Source: Proteobacteria bacterium ST_bin16 (lineage in GTDB: Bacteria > Pseudomonadota > Gammaproteobacteria > Burkholderiales > Nitrosomonadaceae). Taken from it: a stretch of 43,867 bases of DNA. A program made the translations under genes and the position numbers. The notes below the pieces were generated by a model. The model was not told where the DNA came from and did no database searches. It was given only the letters and a program-made list of their open reading frames with translations. Positions 16,749 to 25,572 of this stretch are shown piece by piece. Numbering within the stretch: position 1 is the first letter of the stretch; every line of letters begins with the position of its first letter. The stretch spans positions 1-43,867 of the forward strand of contig MSXT01000086.1 in assembly GCA_002083595.1 (NCBI GenBank), in the 5' to 3' direction.

Positions 16749-17048
16749 ATGCCCCCAGCCGCACGTATCACTGATATGCATACTTGCCCGATGCAAACAC
16801 CGGGTGTGCCGCCGATCCCCCATGTGGGCGGCCCGATCAGCGGTCCTTGCGTGCCCACTGTATTGATCGGCAATATGCCGGCCGCCGTGGTAGGGGATAT
16901 GTGCGTCTGCGTCGGCCCGCCCGACAGTATTGTGAAAGGATCGGCGACGGTCATGATCAGCAACCGCCCGGCTGCCCGGATTGGTGACACAACGGCGCAC
17001 GGCGGCACGATTGTACTGGGTTTTCCGACGGTGATGATCGGCGGCTAG
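16749..17048 (+). CDS. PAAR-repeat spike-tip protein
   Basis: A 99-residue PAAR protein capping the spike needle. It begins MPPAARITDMHTCP and contains the repeated turns GNMPAAVVGD and NRPAARIGD. Candidate metal ligands are His11, Cys13, Cys52/Cys54 and His84. The ATG at 16749 is preferred over an upstream ATG at 16707 because GAAAGGA (16734-16740) precedes it at good distance and the PAAR fold starts at this methionine. There is no fused effector extension, so this particle's cargo is probably carried in the tube lumen rather than on the tip. Confidence 0.93.
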   Translation: MPPAARITDMHTCPMQTPGVPPIPHVGGPISGPCVPTVLIGNMPAAVVGDMCVCVGPPDSIVKGSATVMISNRPAARIGDTTAHGGTIVLGFPTVMIGG

Positions 17049-17063
17049 CATGGGAGCCAAGCG

Positions 17064-17489
17064 ATGAGTGCCGACGATAAATCATTCCTGGGAACCGGCT
17101 GGGGATTTCCGCCTGAGTTCGGTCAACATGGATCGATGCGGCGAGTGTCGGCTGAAGAGGATATTCATGAAAGCCTGTATATCCTCTTATCGACCAATCC
17201 CGGTGAGCGCGTGATGCAACCCACGTACGGCTGCGGTTTAAAAAGTCAGGTCTTTGAAGAGATCAATGAGACGGCGGTCACGGTCATGGTTGACCTGATC
17301 AAGCGTGCGATTCTTTTTTTTGAACCTCGCGTTGTGGTGGAAAATATCCGGGTCGATTCCGGTAACCGGGAAGACATCTTGAATGGCTTGATCAAGATTG
17401 ATATCACCTACATCGTGCGGACCACAAATAACCGCCACAATATCGTGTACCCGTTTTATTTCACTGAAGGCACGAATGTTAAATTATAA
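17064..17489 (+). CDS. gp25-like baseplate wedge protein (Pvc9-like)
   Basis: A 141-residue member of the gp25/lysozyme-like baseplate family. RRVSAEEDIHESLYILLSTN and PGERVMQPTYGCGL carry the conserved wedge motif that anchors the first sheath ring; the ERVM..YGCGL part is the family signature. GGGAG at 17052-17056 supports the start. It lies 15 bp after PAAR and 13 bp before the large Pvc11-type wedge gene, with which gp25 forms the wedge core in known structures. Confidence 0.93.
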   Translation: MSADDKSFLGTGWGFPPEFGQHGSMRRVSAEEDIHESLYILLSTNPGERVMQPTYGCGLKSQVFEEINETAVTVMVDLIKRAILFFEPRVVVENIRVDSGNREDILNGLIKIDITYIVRTTNNRHNIVYPFYFTEGTNVKL

Positions 17490-17502
17490 GGTTTCTGGGT
17501 GA

Positions 17503-20500
17503 ATGAAGCTTCGCACCGATTGGTCAACACAATATCATCTGCACATCAGTGACGGTAAGAGTCAGGAGAAAAGATTATTACCGGCGCTGGAGAAGGATTA
17601 TTTCAACGTCGCCGATATGCGCTTTCACACCTTATTGGCGCTGCTGGTTGAATATGCGCAAGTGATGAAGTTTTACAACCTGAATAACCGGGAAGATGGG
17701 ACCTGGGCGCATTTTTTTTCGCTGGATGAGACGGTTGTCATTGCCACGATTCTGGCTGTCGATCTGGATAAGCTGGCGACCGGCGCTGCCGGTCAGGGCA
17801 ATATGGCTGACGATGAATTAACAAAGGCATTGCGTGTATTGTCGGCAAAAGAAATCAGCCAGCATATGCTGTCGTCTTATACTGCGGTCAGGTTGCTCGA
17901 CCGGTGGCTGCAATTGCTTGCGCGGACAAAAAATGCCATCGGTACCGAATTGCGTAAGGTGTTGGAAAGCGTCATTACCGGGCTCAGGAAAGATATCGAT
18001 GTGCTTGGGCAATATTTGGCTGAGCATGTTACGCATCACACGCTCGAAACGATTTTCTCCCGCGATTTAATGACATTGTTGCAAGTGACGGAAGAAACCA
18101 CGCTCAGTCACGGCAATGCAACGGTTGATGTAGCCGATGCCATTCCTATCCGGTCCAGTTTCTATGCGTTCGTCAAAGCCATTGAGATGGTGCAAGGCAG
18201 TGCGGAAAAATTATTGTCCGCTTCGTTAACCAGCAAGGATCATGAGCCTGCAGCAGGATTGTTGCTTGCCTTTTTGCAGTTGTTTCAGAAACTGCACAAT
18301 AAAATTAATCGTTTCACCTTGAACTATGTCGATTTCTATTACGACCAGGTACTCAAAGTTCAACCACGCGGTTTCACACCCGATCATGTTTATTTGGCGC
18401 TCGTTCCCAACAAAAAAAATCACACTGTATTGATAACGAAAGGAACGGAATTTCTCGCCGGTAAAGATGAGAACAAGCAAGATATTATTTATACCGCTGA
18501 CGACGATGTCTTGATAAGCGACGCCTCAGTGAGCGCTATCCATACGTTATTTTTTAAGCGCGATCCGTTAAATTTTCCCGAAAATGGTTTGTGCGAATCG
18601 GTTGTGTTGAATGATCAGGCGGGCGCGATCACCCGGCAGATCCCTACCGGTGGCTGGTTGAATGATGTGCCGGTTTTAACCGGCGATAGCGCGCTGGACA
18701 GCGATAATGTTCAGATGTACCCATTATTCGGCGCACCTAAAAAAGGTGAGGAAACCATTCTGCTGCAGCATGCCCGCATCGGGTTTGCGTTGGCCAGCAA
18801 GGCGCTGTGGTTGCAAGAAGGACGCCGGACGGTCTCGATACATATGAAATACACCGCTGGACCGGGAGGTGATAATAAAATCACCTTGGAACAATGGATC
18901 CGGAAAATCGCGGCTGCCATGCAGTTATCCGGAAGTACCGGTGAGATAACACCGATCCAAGAGCAGCAGGCTTTTTTCAAAGCGTTCCGGGATATTTTCA
19001 TCATCAGTTTGTCGGTCGAAGGCGGATGGCGGGAGATCGCGGAGTATCTGCCATCCTATTCGGGAGTTGAGCAACAACAGGAAGAAAACAGCCTGGCGCT
19101 TACTTTTTTCCTGCCGGAAAATTTTCCGGCAGTCGTTCCCTACGACCCCAAAATTCACGGCGAGGGTTATGAAACCGGGCTGCCTGTGGTGCGATTGGTT
19201 CTGAACCCCAAGAGCTACTTATATCCCTATGGGATTTTGAGCGAGCTGGAATTGGATTCGATCCGCATCGATGTCGCGGTGGAAGGGTGCCGCACGGTGC
19301 AATTGCACAATAACATCGGACAATTATCCCCGCTCGCGCCGTTTGCGCCGTTTGGTCCGCTGCCGGAAGTTGGTTCGTATCTGATCGTGGGGTGCCCGGA
19401 AGCGGCCGGTAAGCAATTATCGGATTTCAACGTCGAGATCCAATGGGGCGGCTTACCTGCTGGTATCGGCGGTTTTAAAACTCATTACCAGGGCTATGAA
19501 ACGTTTGGCGATACCGACTTCCGGGTCAGCACAACGGTACTGTCAAATGGCAAATGGCTGCCGGAGACTGCCAAGGCAGCGGTTGTCCATTCTCTTTTTC
19601 AGATTAAAGCCGGTTTGGATGGCGGCAGTGAAGTCAGTGCGTACCGTAAATTATCGTGCACGCCGGTCATTTCCTATTGGAGTCCTGTTGAATATCGCAA
19701 TGCTTTGGCAGAATTCGCTTACACACCCTCCACTCATCGGGGTTTCTTCAAATTCACATTGGCGGGGCCGGTACAAGCATTCGGTCATCGCGATTATCCC
19801 ACCGCATTGGCTAATGTGTTGACTTTCAACGCCAAGCAGAAGCATGCCAAGTTTCTTAAGCGCGTGCCTAATCCGCCGTACACACCGATGATCACATCCA
19901 TCGCAGTCAACTATAAAGCTTCTGCGCAAATGATCATGGGTAAGGAAGAAGTCAATTGCGTTGCGGCGCTGCAAGAGAGAATGATTTATTTGCACCCGCT
20001 GGGATGGAAAAATGTCACGATGCGAGCCGATCAAGCCCATTATTTGTTGCCGCAATTTCTCCACTCCGGGAATTTATTGATTGGCTTGAAAGGGTTGACC
20101 GGCGGTGGTGTGATTACACTATATTTTTATTTGCGGGAGAACTCATTGCCGGTAGAGGCCGCTTCGCTGAAGGAGATGCAATGGTTTTATCTGACGGATA
20201 ACCAATGGGTTCCGCTCAGCGCTAAAGAGATCGTATCCGACTCCACGCAGCGGTTTATGAGGTCTGGAATCATCACCTTGAATATTCCGGCGGATATTTC
20301 CCAGGACAATACCGTGCTGCCGGCCGGATTATCCTGGTTGCGGGTGTCGTCCGATCACGATCTGGAAAAATTTTGCAGCTTGTATTCCATTCATACGCAG
20401 GCGTTAAGAGCCAGCCGGTATCTGGAACAGGATGCCGTGCCCGGCAATGCCATCCGCTTGCCTGCCGGTGCGGTGTCGAGTGCGCGCAAATCAATTCCGG

Positions 20501-21351
20501 GCTTAGGCGCCGTCAAACAAATTCAGCCCTCTTTTGGTGGCTGTTTGGCGGAAGACCGCGCGCATCTGCGCATTCGTGTCAGCGAGCGGTTGAGGCATAA
20601 AAAGCGCGCGTTGCTGCCAGCCGATTATGAATTGCTGATACTGGAACAGTTTCCGCAAATCTATAAGGTGAAGTGTTTTCCCGGCATGAACCCTGATTTT
20701 GTGCTCAAGCAGCGCTTCAGTCCCGGCCATGTGCTGATTGTGGTGGTGCCCTATCTGGCGCAGAATGAAAGCGTCACGCAGAAACCGCTGCTGAATGGCC
20801 ACCTGATTAATGAAATACAGGATTTTATCAACCAATATGTGCCGCCGTTTGTAACCGCACATATCCTTAACCCGGTGTATGAAGTCATCCAGGTGCGCTG
20901 CACGGTCAAGCTGAAAAATCCATTGCTGGCCGGCATGTATCTGGAGCGGTTGAATCAGGCGATAACGGATTTTCTGTCGCCGTGGAACGAGACCGTGGGG
21001 TATACCCGCCACTTTGGCTGGATGGTCAGTAAACATGAGATTGAGTCTTTTATTCAGAGCCTCGACTATGTCGATCGTGTCACCAATCTTTCGATACTGC
21101 GTATTGCACCGGCGGGCGAAGATTATTTCGATTTGTTTGACAGCGCGGATAAACCGGAGGATTCGGAAGTAAAAGATATTATTCCGGTATATCCCTGGAG
21201 TATCGTGGCGCCTATCAAGCAGCATTTTATCGAGATGGACGATCGCTACGATTTAATCGAGCCGCAAATCACCGGCATCGGCGAACTCGAAATTGGCAGT
21301 ACTTTTATAATTTCTGACGAAAAATGGCGCGAAAAGATAGAAAAACACTAG
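17503..21351 (+). CDS. large baseplate wedge protein (Pvc11-type, baseplate-J-like)
   Basis: A 1282-residue baseplate protein. The N-terminal region is helical (to about 290). The segment around FTPDHVYLALVPNKKNHTVL, LITKGTEFLAGKD and IIYTADDDVLISDA is the baseplate-J entry strand set. The middle is large and beta-rich. The C-terminal quarter has the J-protein wing: LLPADYELLILEQFPQIYKV, VLIVVVPYLAQ, and YLERLNQAITDFLSPW with GYTRHFGWMVSKHEIESFIQ. The family forms the outer wedge that transmits the trigger signal from fibres. The next gene starts inside its last codons (28-nt overlap). Its size is at the upper end of what I would expect for this family, mostly through the middle region. Confidence 0.88.
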   Translation: MKLRTDWSTQYHLHISDGKSQEKRLLPALEKDYFNVADMRFHTLLALLVEYAQVMKFYNLNNREDGTWAHFFSLDETVVIATILAVDLDKLATGAAGQGNMADDELTKALRVLSAKEISQHMLSSYTAVRLLDRWLQLLARTKNAIGTELRKVLESVITGLRKDIDVLGQYLAEHVTHHTLETIFSRDLMTLLQVTEETTLSHGNATVDVADAIPIRSSFYAFVKAIEMVQGSAEKLLSASLTSKDHEPAAGLLLAFLQLFQKLHNKINRFTLNYVDFYYDQVLKVQPRGFTPDHVYLALVPNKKNHTVLITKGTEFLAGKDENKQDIIYTADDDVLISDASVSAIHTLFFKRDPLNFPENGLCESVVLNDQAGAITRQIPTGGWLNDVPVLTGDSALDSDNVQMYPLFGAPKKGEETILLQHARIGFALASKALWLQEGRRTVSIHMKYTAGPGGDNKITLEQWIRKIAAAMQLSGSTGEITPIQEQQAFFKAFRDIFIISLSVEGGWREIAEYLPSYSGVEQQQEENSLALTFFLPENFPAVVPYDPKIHGEGYETGLPVVRLVLNPKSYLYPYGILSELELDSIRIDVAVEGCRTVQLHNNIGQLSPLAPFAPFGPLPEVGSYLIVGCPEAAGKQLSDFNVEIQWGGLPAGIGGFKTHYQGYETFGDTDFRVSTTVLSNGKWLPETAKAAVVHSLFQIKAGLDGGSEVSAYRKLSCTPVISYWSPVEYRNALAEFAYTPSTHRGFFKFTLAGPVQAFGHRDYPTALANVLTFNAKQKHAKFLKRVPNPPYTPMITSIAVNYKASAQMIMGKEEVNCVAALQERMIYLHPLGWKNVTMRADQAHYLLPQFLHSGNLLIGLKGLTGGGVITLYFYLRENSLPVEAASLKEMQWFYLTDNQWVPLSAKEIVSDSTQRFMRSGIITLNIPADISQDNTVLPAGLSWLRVSSDHDLEKFCSLYSIHTQALRASRYLEQDAVPGNAIRLPAGAVSSARKSIPGLGAVKQIQPSFGGCLAEDRAHLRIRVSERLRHKKRALLPADYELLILEQFPQIYKVKCFPGMNPDFVLKQRFSPGHVLIVVVPYLAQNESVTQKPLLNGHLINEIQDFINQYVPPFVTAHILNPVYEVIQVRCTVKLKNPLLAGMYLERLNQAITDFLSPWNETVGYTRHFGWMVSKHEIESFIQSLDYVDRVTNLSILRIAPAGEDYFDLFDSADKPEDSEVKDIIPVYPWSIVAPIKQHFIEMDDRYDLIEPQITGIGELEIGSTFIISDEKWREKIEKH

Positions 21352-22151
21352 AAGCCAAATTCAAGAATGGCAGGATGCCTTCTGAAGTGGCATTTGCCGA
21401 TTTAATCGATTCGACGCTGAATCTGATTGATGATGGATTCGAGAAAACCGCCGAAGAAGGGTTGAAAATTTTTCAGCTGGGCGACGGCAAGCTGATGAGT
21501 TTTTATCAGAACATGGCGACACTCAACGCCATGTGGTCTGCCGGTATCGATAAAGCAACGGGAAATTTGAGTTTCGGCAATAAAAATAACCCGCATATTC
21601 TGACATTGCGCAGCACCGATGGCAGCAACGCCGAGTCCGGCGATGCGGTAAAATCCGGTGTCGGTATCAATACCGACAATCCCCGCTGTGAACTGGATGT
21701 CGCCGGTACCATCGCTTCGCATGGCAGAGTCGGACGCCGCGGAGAGCTGCCGGTACCCGCGGACGGGAACTGGCACGATATCACCGAAACGCTGACCGGC
21801 TGTCAGGCCTTCGAGGTGATGGCCGGTGTCGGCGGTAAGGATGCCGACGGCAAGTATGCCTTGATGCATGCTTTCGCGCTCAACGCCTATAACGACAAGA
21901 GCCACATCACCTATCATCAAGCGCATTATGGCGCCAAGTGCAATCGCCTGGAATTACGCTGGGAGCGTGGTGCGAATATCGAAAACTTTGAATACACGCT
22001 GCAGCTTCGTGTGGAATCGTCATACGGTGACAAGATCTGGGTGAATTATTACATTACCCGGTTATGGTATGACCCGGTGATGTATGAAAGCGAAAAAGAG
22101 CCGGAATCGGCGTACCCCAAGGTTTTACGCAAGAGACAGGAAGACAAATAA
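21324..22151 (+). CDS. putative short tail-fibre / receptor-binding protein
   Basis: A 275-residue protein overlapping the wedge gene by 28 nt. The N-terminus DRKTLEAKFKNGRMPSEVAF and ADLIDSTLNL form a short amphipathic anchor frequently seen in eCIS fibre-like genes. The central VGINTDNPRCELDVAGTIAS is the glycine/asparagine turn typical of trimeric fibre heads that precede a chaperone or binding domain. The C-terminal 120 residues form a beta-rich domain with HDITETLTGCQAFEVMAGVG and FEYTLQLRVESSYGDKIWVN. No transmembrane segment. It probably decides target recognition, or anchors the baseplate if the particle acts inside the producer. No Shine-Dalgarno sequence is visible, so it may rely on coupling to the upstream gene. 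Confidence 0.62.
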   Translation: MARKDRKTLEAKFKNGRMPSEVAFADLIDSTLNLIDDGFEKTAEEGLKIFQLGDGKLMSFYQNMATLNAMWSAGIDKATGNLSFGNKNNPHILTLRSTDGSNAESGDAVKSGVGINTDNPRCELDVAGTIASHGRVGRRGELPVPADGNWHDITETLTGCQAFEVMAGVGGKDADGKYALMHAFALNAYNDKSHITYHQAHYGAKCNRLELRWERGANIENFEYTLQLRVESSYGDKIWVNYYITRLWYDPVMYESEKEPESAYPKVLRKRQEDK

Positions 22152-22481
22152 ATGTCCGCGCGCACGCTAGTCATTCATTTGAGTTTGCAGGAAGGCAATC
22201 TGCTGCTGGAGGCGCTGGCCGAGCTGCCGTTCAAATCCGTATTCGAACTGATCGGCAAGTTAAATCAACAAGCCAATGAATTGTTTGCGCCGGGTATCGT
22301 GCCGCAGGAACGGCAGCGCTTTGTGTTTGCCGAAGCTGAACTGTCACTGGCCATTAAGGCGCTGGGCAATTTGCCTTATCATCGCGTTCATCCCTTGCTG
22401 TCCGGTTTGCACCAGCAAATTCAAGCGCAATTGAGCAACCCGCATTCATTCGCAGCTTCGCAAGAGTATGCCGGCCTCTGA
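22152..22481 (+). CDS. small helical protein with an internal repeat, function unknown
   Basis: 109 residues, mostly helical. Two related segments are visible: LLLEALAELPFKSVFELIGK followed by LNQQ, and LAIKALGNLPYHRVHPLLSG followed by LHQQ. Both read ALxxLPYxxVxxLLxxLxQQ, suggesting an internal duplication. The start follows the upstream stop directly, with AGGAAG at 22138-22143. The end overlaps the next wedge gene by 14 nt, so it belongs to the structural operon. I do not recognise the family. A wedge or fibre connector, or an assembly chaperone for one of its two neighbours, would fit the position. Confidence 0.6.
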   Translation: MSARTLVIHLSLQEGNLLLEALAELPFKSVFELIGKLNQQANELFAPGIVPQERQRFVFAEAELSLAIKALGNLPYHRVHPLLSGLHQQIQAQLSNPHSFAASQEYAGL

Positions 22482-25400
22482 GCAAATACCGCGTATCCGG
22501 ATCGATCCCGATGGATTGGATTTTGAGACGTTACGCAAGGAAGCCATCGGTAAGGTTCAGGATTTATCCGGTGACGTATGGACCGACTATAACCTGCATG
22601 ATCCCGGCGTTACCATTCTGGAACAACTCTGCTATGGGTTGACCGATCTGTCTTATCGTTCCGGATTTACCGTCCCGGATTATTTGACCGGTGAAAAAGG
22701 AACGATCGATTATCAGCAGCAAGCGCTCTACTCGCCGGAAGAAATTCTTCCCAGCGCCGCAGTAACTGGAATCGATTATCAGAAAATTCTCTACGATGCC
22801 ATTCCGGAGATCGATTATGTCTGGCTCGAACCCAGCGCGACGGAAGAGAATGCGGGTCTTTACACCATATTTGTGAAGCTTGACGATGAGCTGATTCAAA
22901 GCCGGGCGGATCCACCCAAACAGAGCGAGAGTCTGAGCGAACTATCCGGTAAGCTGGAACGGATCAATGCCGCTTCGGAGCAGGTTCGCTCGCTGTTGGA
23001 TCAACTCGGCCATCAACTGGATGCCTGCCACGAAAACTTAAAACGTGGACACGATTTTGCGGCTGATATTGACTTGCCGTTCCCGGCATCCGAGCAACTG
23101 GCTGAGCAAATAGGCGATATCCTGCATCAGCTGGATGCGAGTTTATCGAATGTCGACGATATCTGGAGCAAGATCGGCTCCATTTGGTCGGTCATGATGG
23201 ACTCATCGCTCAGCGCGGATTTGAGTACCCGGTTGAACGAAGTGTTGTTCAAATTGGATGCGGTATTCCATTATGCGAAACTCAACGATGCGTTAAAAAA
23301 TATTCTGGCTGCGATTGAATCAAACCCGGATGATTGGATAGCCAATGGCGGTGAGTTGCTGGCAAAGCTGGTCATTCCCTTGTCGCGCTTCGGGAGTGTG
23401 TTATCCAGATTGGATAAAGTATTGGCCGGAATCGGCGATGGTTTGTTTTCGGAAATTGATACGCCGGATCGAAGTGCCGGGAAACTCGATGAAAAAGCCG
23501 TCATACAAAAGATCCGCTCTGTTTTTGCCGCGCATCGTAATCTGTGCGAGGATATTCATCGCGTTGAGATTATCCATACGGTGCCCTATTTTCTGGCCGG
23601 TGAGATCGAAATACAACCGGCTCACAATAGCGCCAAAATTTATGCTGAAATCTTCCTCCAATGCGCCCACTACATTTCTTCCGGCATTCAGATTGATCGC
23701 TATGAATCGATTCTGAGTCAAACGGGCAATTACGAACAGGTTTTTTCCGGCCCGCTGACAAAGCACGGTTTTATCAGCGACCGGTGCTTTGAAGGCGCGG
23801 AGGAGATTCTTAGCGTAGTCGATTTAATTTCCCTGATCAGTCAAATCGACGGTGTAAGCAAGGTGCACGATCTATACCTGATTGATCAGGAAAACAAGAA
23901 GTACACCAGCATTGCCTATGACTCATCGCGCTACGTATTTCCCGATCTGTGTTTTCCTAAATCCGGCAAGCCGAAGCAACTGTTGCGGCTGGTGCTTCCC
24001 CAAGATGTAAGCCGTAAGAATCATGACGGCAAGGCGGGGTTTACGCCCTACGAGAATGCGCAAGACGAAGCATTGCTGGAAGAAACGCGTCTGGAACTGA
24101 AAAAATTAATTTTTGCATACCATGCATTCAGAAATAACCGCCCGTCGTTTGCGCATTTAATTCCGCTGCCCAAAGGAGAGCGGCGGGTATCGCCCGATTA
24201 TTACTCGATTCAGAATCATTTTCCGGCCATTTACGGGATTAACCGTTACGGTATTCCGCAATCGGAATCGCCCGACGTAAAAGCAAAGGCAAAGCAACTC
24301 AAAGCATATCTCTTTCCATACGAGCAATTGATGGCGGATTACTTGAAGCATCTGCAAGAAATGCCGCGCTTGTTTTCGCTCGATTCCAGGCTGGAACAGT
24401 CCTATTTTTCCCAGTTTCTCGATGACCGGAATATTCCCGGTATCGAATCGCTGTATGCGGGCGGCAAGCAGTATAGCCAAACCGTTCTTGCCGGTATTCT
24501 GGCGCATCATGATGACTTTTCCGAGCGCAGGAATCGCGTGCTGGATACGGTATTGGCGATGTATGGCGAGCAATATCCGCAACGCTCATTGCAGCAATTC
24601 GATTGTTACCGGCGCGCCGATCAAGGCAAATGGGTGATCGAAAACAAAATCAATTATCTGAAATGTATCCGGGAAATCACGCGTGACCGGGCGAAGGGTT
24701 TTAACTACCTGAAACCGGTATTGCACGCGCATCATGGTGAGATGGAAGAGAATCTCGCCGGTGCGCATAAACGGATCAGTATTCTGCTGGGATTGCAGTC
24801 ATTCGATCGCATTGCATTGATTACCGATGTCCTCACTGGAAGAAACAGCCGTCTGATTCCCGATCATATTCTGGCGGAACATGTGCAATTTTTACCGGAG
24901 AAAATGGAAGATCGTGCGATTCCGATCGTGTTCGAGCAAGAAAAATTTGCCGGAATTGCCATTCCCGCAAAGCTCCCGCCGTTTGGTTACGGCGTTTTTA
25001 AGGATGGAGTCGAGATAAAAAATTTCCGGCTGATCAGCACTAGGGAATATACCGCCGTGTGCTTGAAGTCCGGACAGAATACTCACTTGTGGCCGTTGAG
25101 CCGCAAACGCAACCGGGATGAAGCGGTTCGGTACGCGCATGAGTTCTGCAACGCGATCACGCAGTTGAATATCGCATGCGAGAGTTTTCATATGATCGAA
25201 CACGTGCTGCTGCGGCCCCGGGGGGAAGATGTTGCTAGCGGTATTCCCGGGACTGAAGATTTTTTTGATTTCCGCGTCAGCGTGATCTTTCCATCCTGGA
25301 CAGCAAGGTTTGCAAATACCGCATTCCGTAAATTTGCCGAGGAAACGGTGATCAAAAATCTCCCCGCGCATATTCTCCCCGAGTTTTACTGGTTCGACTT

Positions 25401-25572
25401 TGTCCTTATGCAGGATTTCGAGCAACGCTATAAAACTTGGTTATTTTGTTTGCAGCAGGCGAATCTCGATCATCATCAGGATAATTTCAAGCAATTAAAC
25501 AGAGCATCGGAACGAATCATCTCTTTTCTGCTGAAGAACAGAGGAGAAGCAGATTGTGAATGCTGGCTTTAA
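22468..25572 (+). CDS. Pvc12-type baseplate wedge protein with long helical insert
   Basis: A 1034-residue second J-like wedge protein. The beginning (IPRIRIDPDGLDFETLRKEA; WTDYNLHDPGVTILEQLCYG) is the signature of Pvc12/Afp12-type proteins. AHRNLCEDIHRVEIIHTVPY (about 351-370), the following IEIQP strand and the C-terminal IEHVLLRPR segment are also family hallmarks. Between residues about 148 and 341 lies a long helical region rich in Leu, Asp and Ser that interrupts the usual connection. It forms the baseplate ring with the Pvc11-type protein and may bind fibres. The start is inside the previous gene; the next gene begins 17 nt before its stop. Confidence 0.88.
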   Translation: MPASEQIPRIRIDPDGLDFETLRKEAIGKVQDLSGDVWTDYNLHDPGVTILEQLCYGLTDLSYRSGFTVPDYLTGEKGTIDYQQQALYSPEEILPSAAVTGIDYQKILYDAIPEIDYVWLEPSATEENAGLYTIFVKLDDELIQSRADPPKQSESLSELSGKLERINAASEQVRSLLDQLGHQLDACHENLKRGHDFAADIDLPFPASEQLAEQIGDILHQLDASLSNVDDIWSKIGSIWSVMMDSSLSADLSTRLNEVLFKLDAVFHYAKLNDALKNILAAIESNPDDWIANGGELLAKLVIPLSRFGSVLSRLDKVLAGIGDGLFSEIDTPDRSAGKLDEKAVIQKIRSVFAAHRNLCEDIHRVEIIHTVPYFLAGEIEIQPAHNSAKIYAEIFLQCAHYISSGIQIDRYESILSQTGNYEQVFSGPLTKHGFISDRCFEGAEEILSVVDLISLISQIDGVSKVHDLYLIDQENKKYTSIAYDSSRYVFPDLCFPKSGKPKQLLRLVLPQDVSRKNHDGKAGFTPYENAQDEALLEETRLELKKLIFAYHAFRNNRPSFAHLIPLPKGERRVSPDYYSIQNHFPAIYGINRYGIPQSESPDVKAKAKQLKAYLFPYEQLMADYLKHLQEMPRLFSLDSRLEQSYFSQFLDDRNIPGIESLYAGGKQYSQTVLAGILAHHDDFSERRNRVLDTVLAMYGEQYPQRSLQQFDCYRRADQGKWVIENKINYLKCIREITRDRAKGFNYLKPVLHAHHGEMEENLAGAHKRISILLGLQSFDRIALITDVLTGRNSRLIPDHILAEHVQFLPEKMEDRAIPIVFEQEKFAGIAIPAKLPPFGYGVFKDGVEIKNFRLISTREYTAVCLKSGQNTHLWPLSRKRNRDEAVRYAHEFCNAITQLNIACESFHMIEHVLLRPRGEDVASGIPGTEDFFDFRVSVIFPSWTARFANTAFRKFAEETVIKNLPAHILPEFYWFDFVLMQDFEQRYKTWLFCLQQANLDHHQDNFKQLNRASERIISFLLKNRGEADCECWL

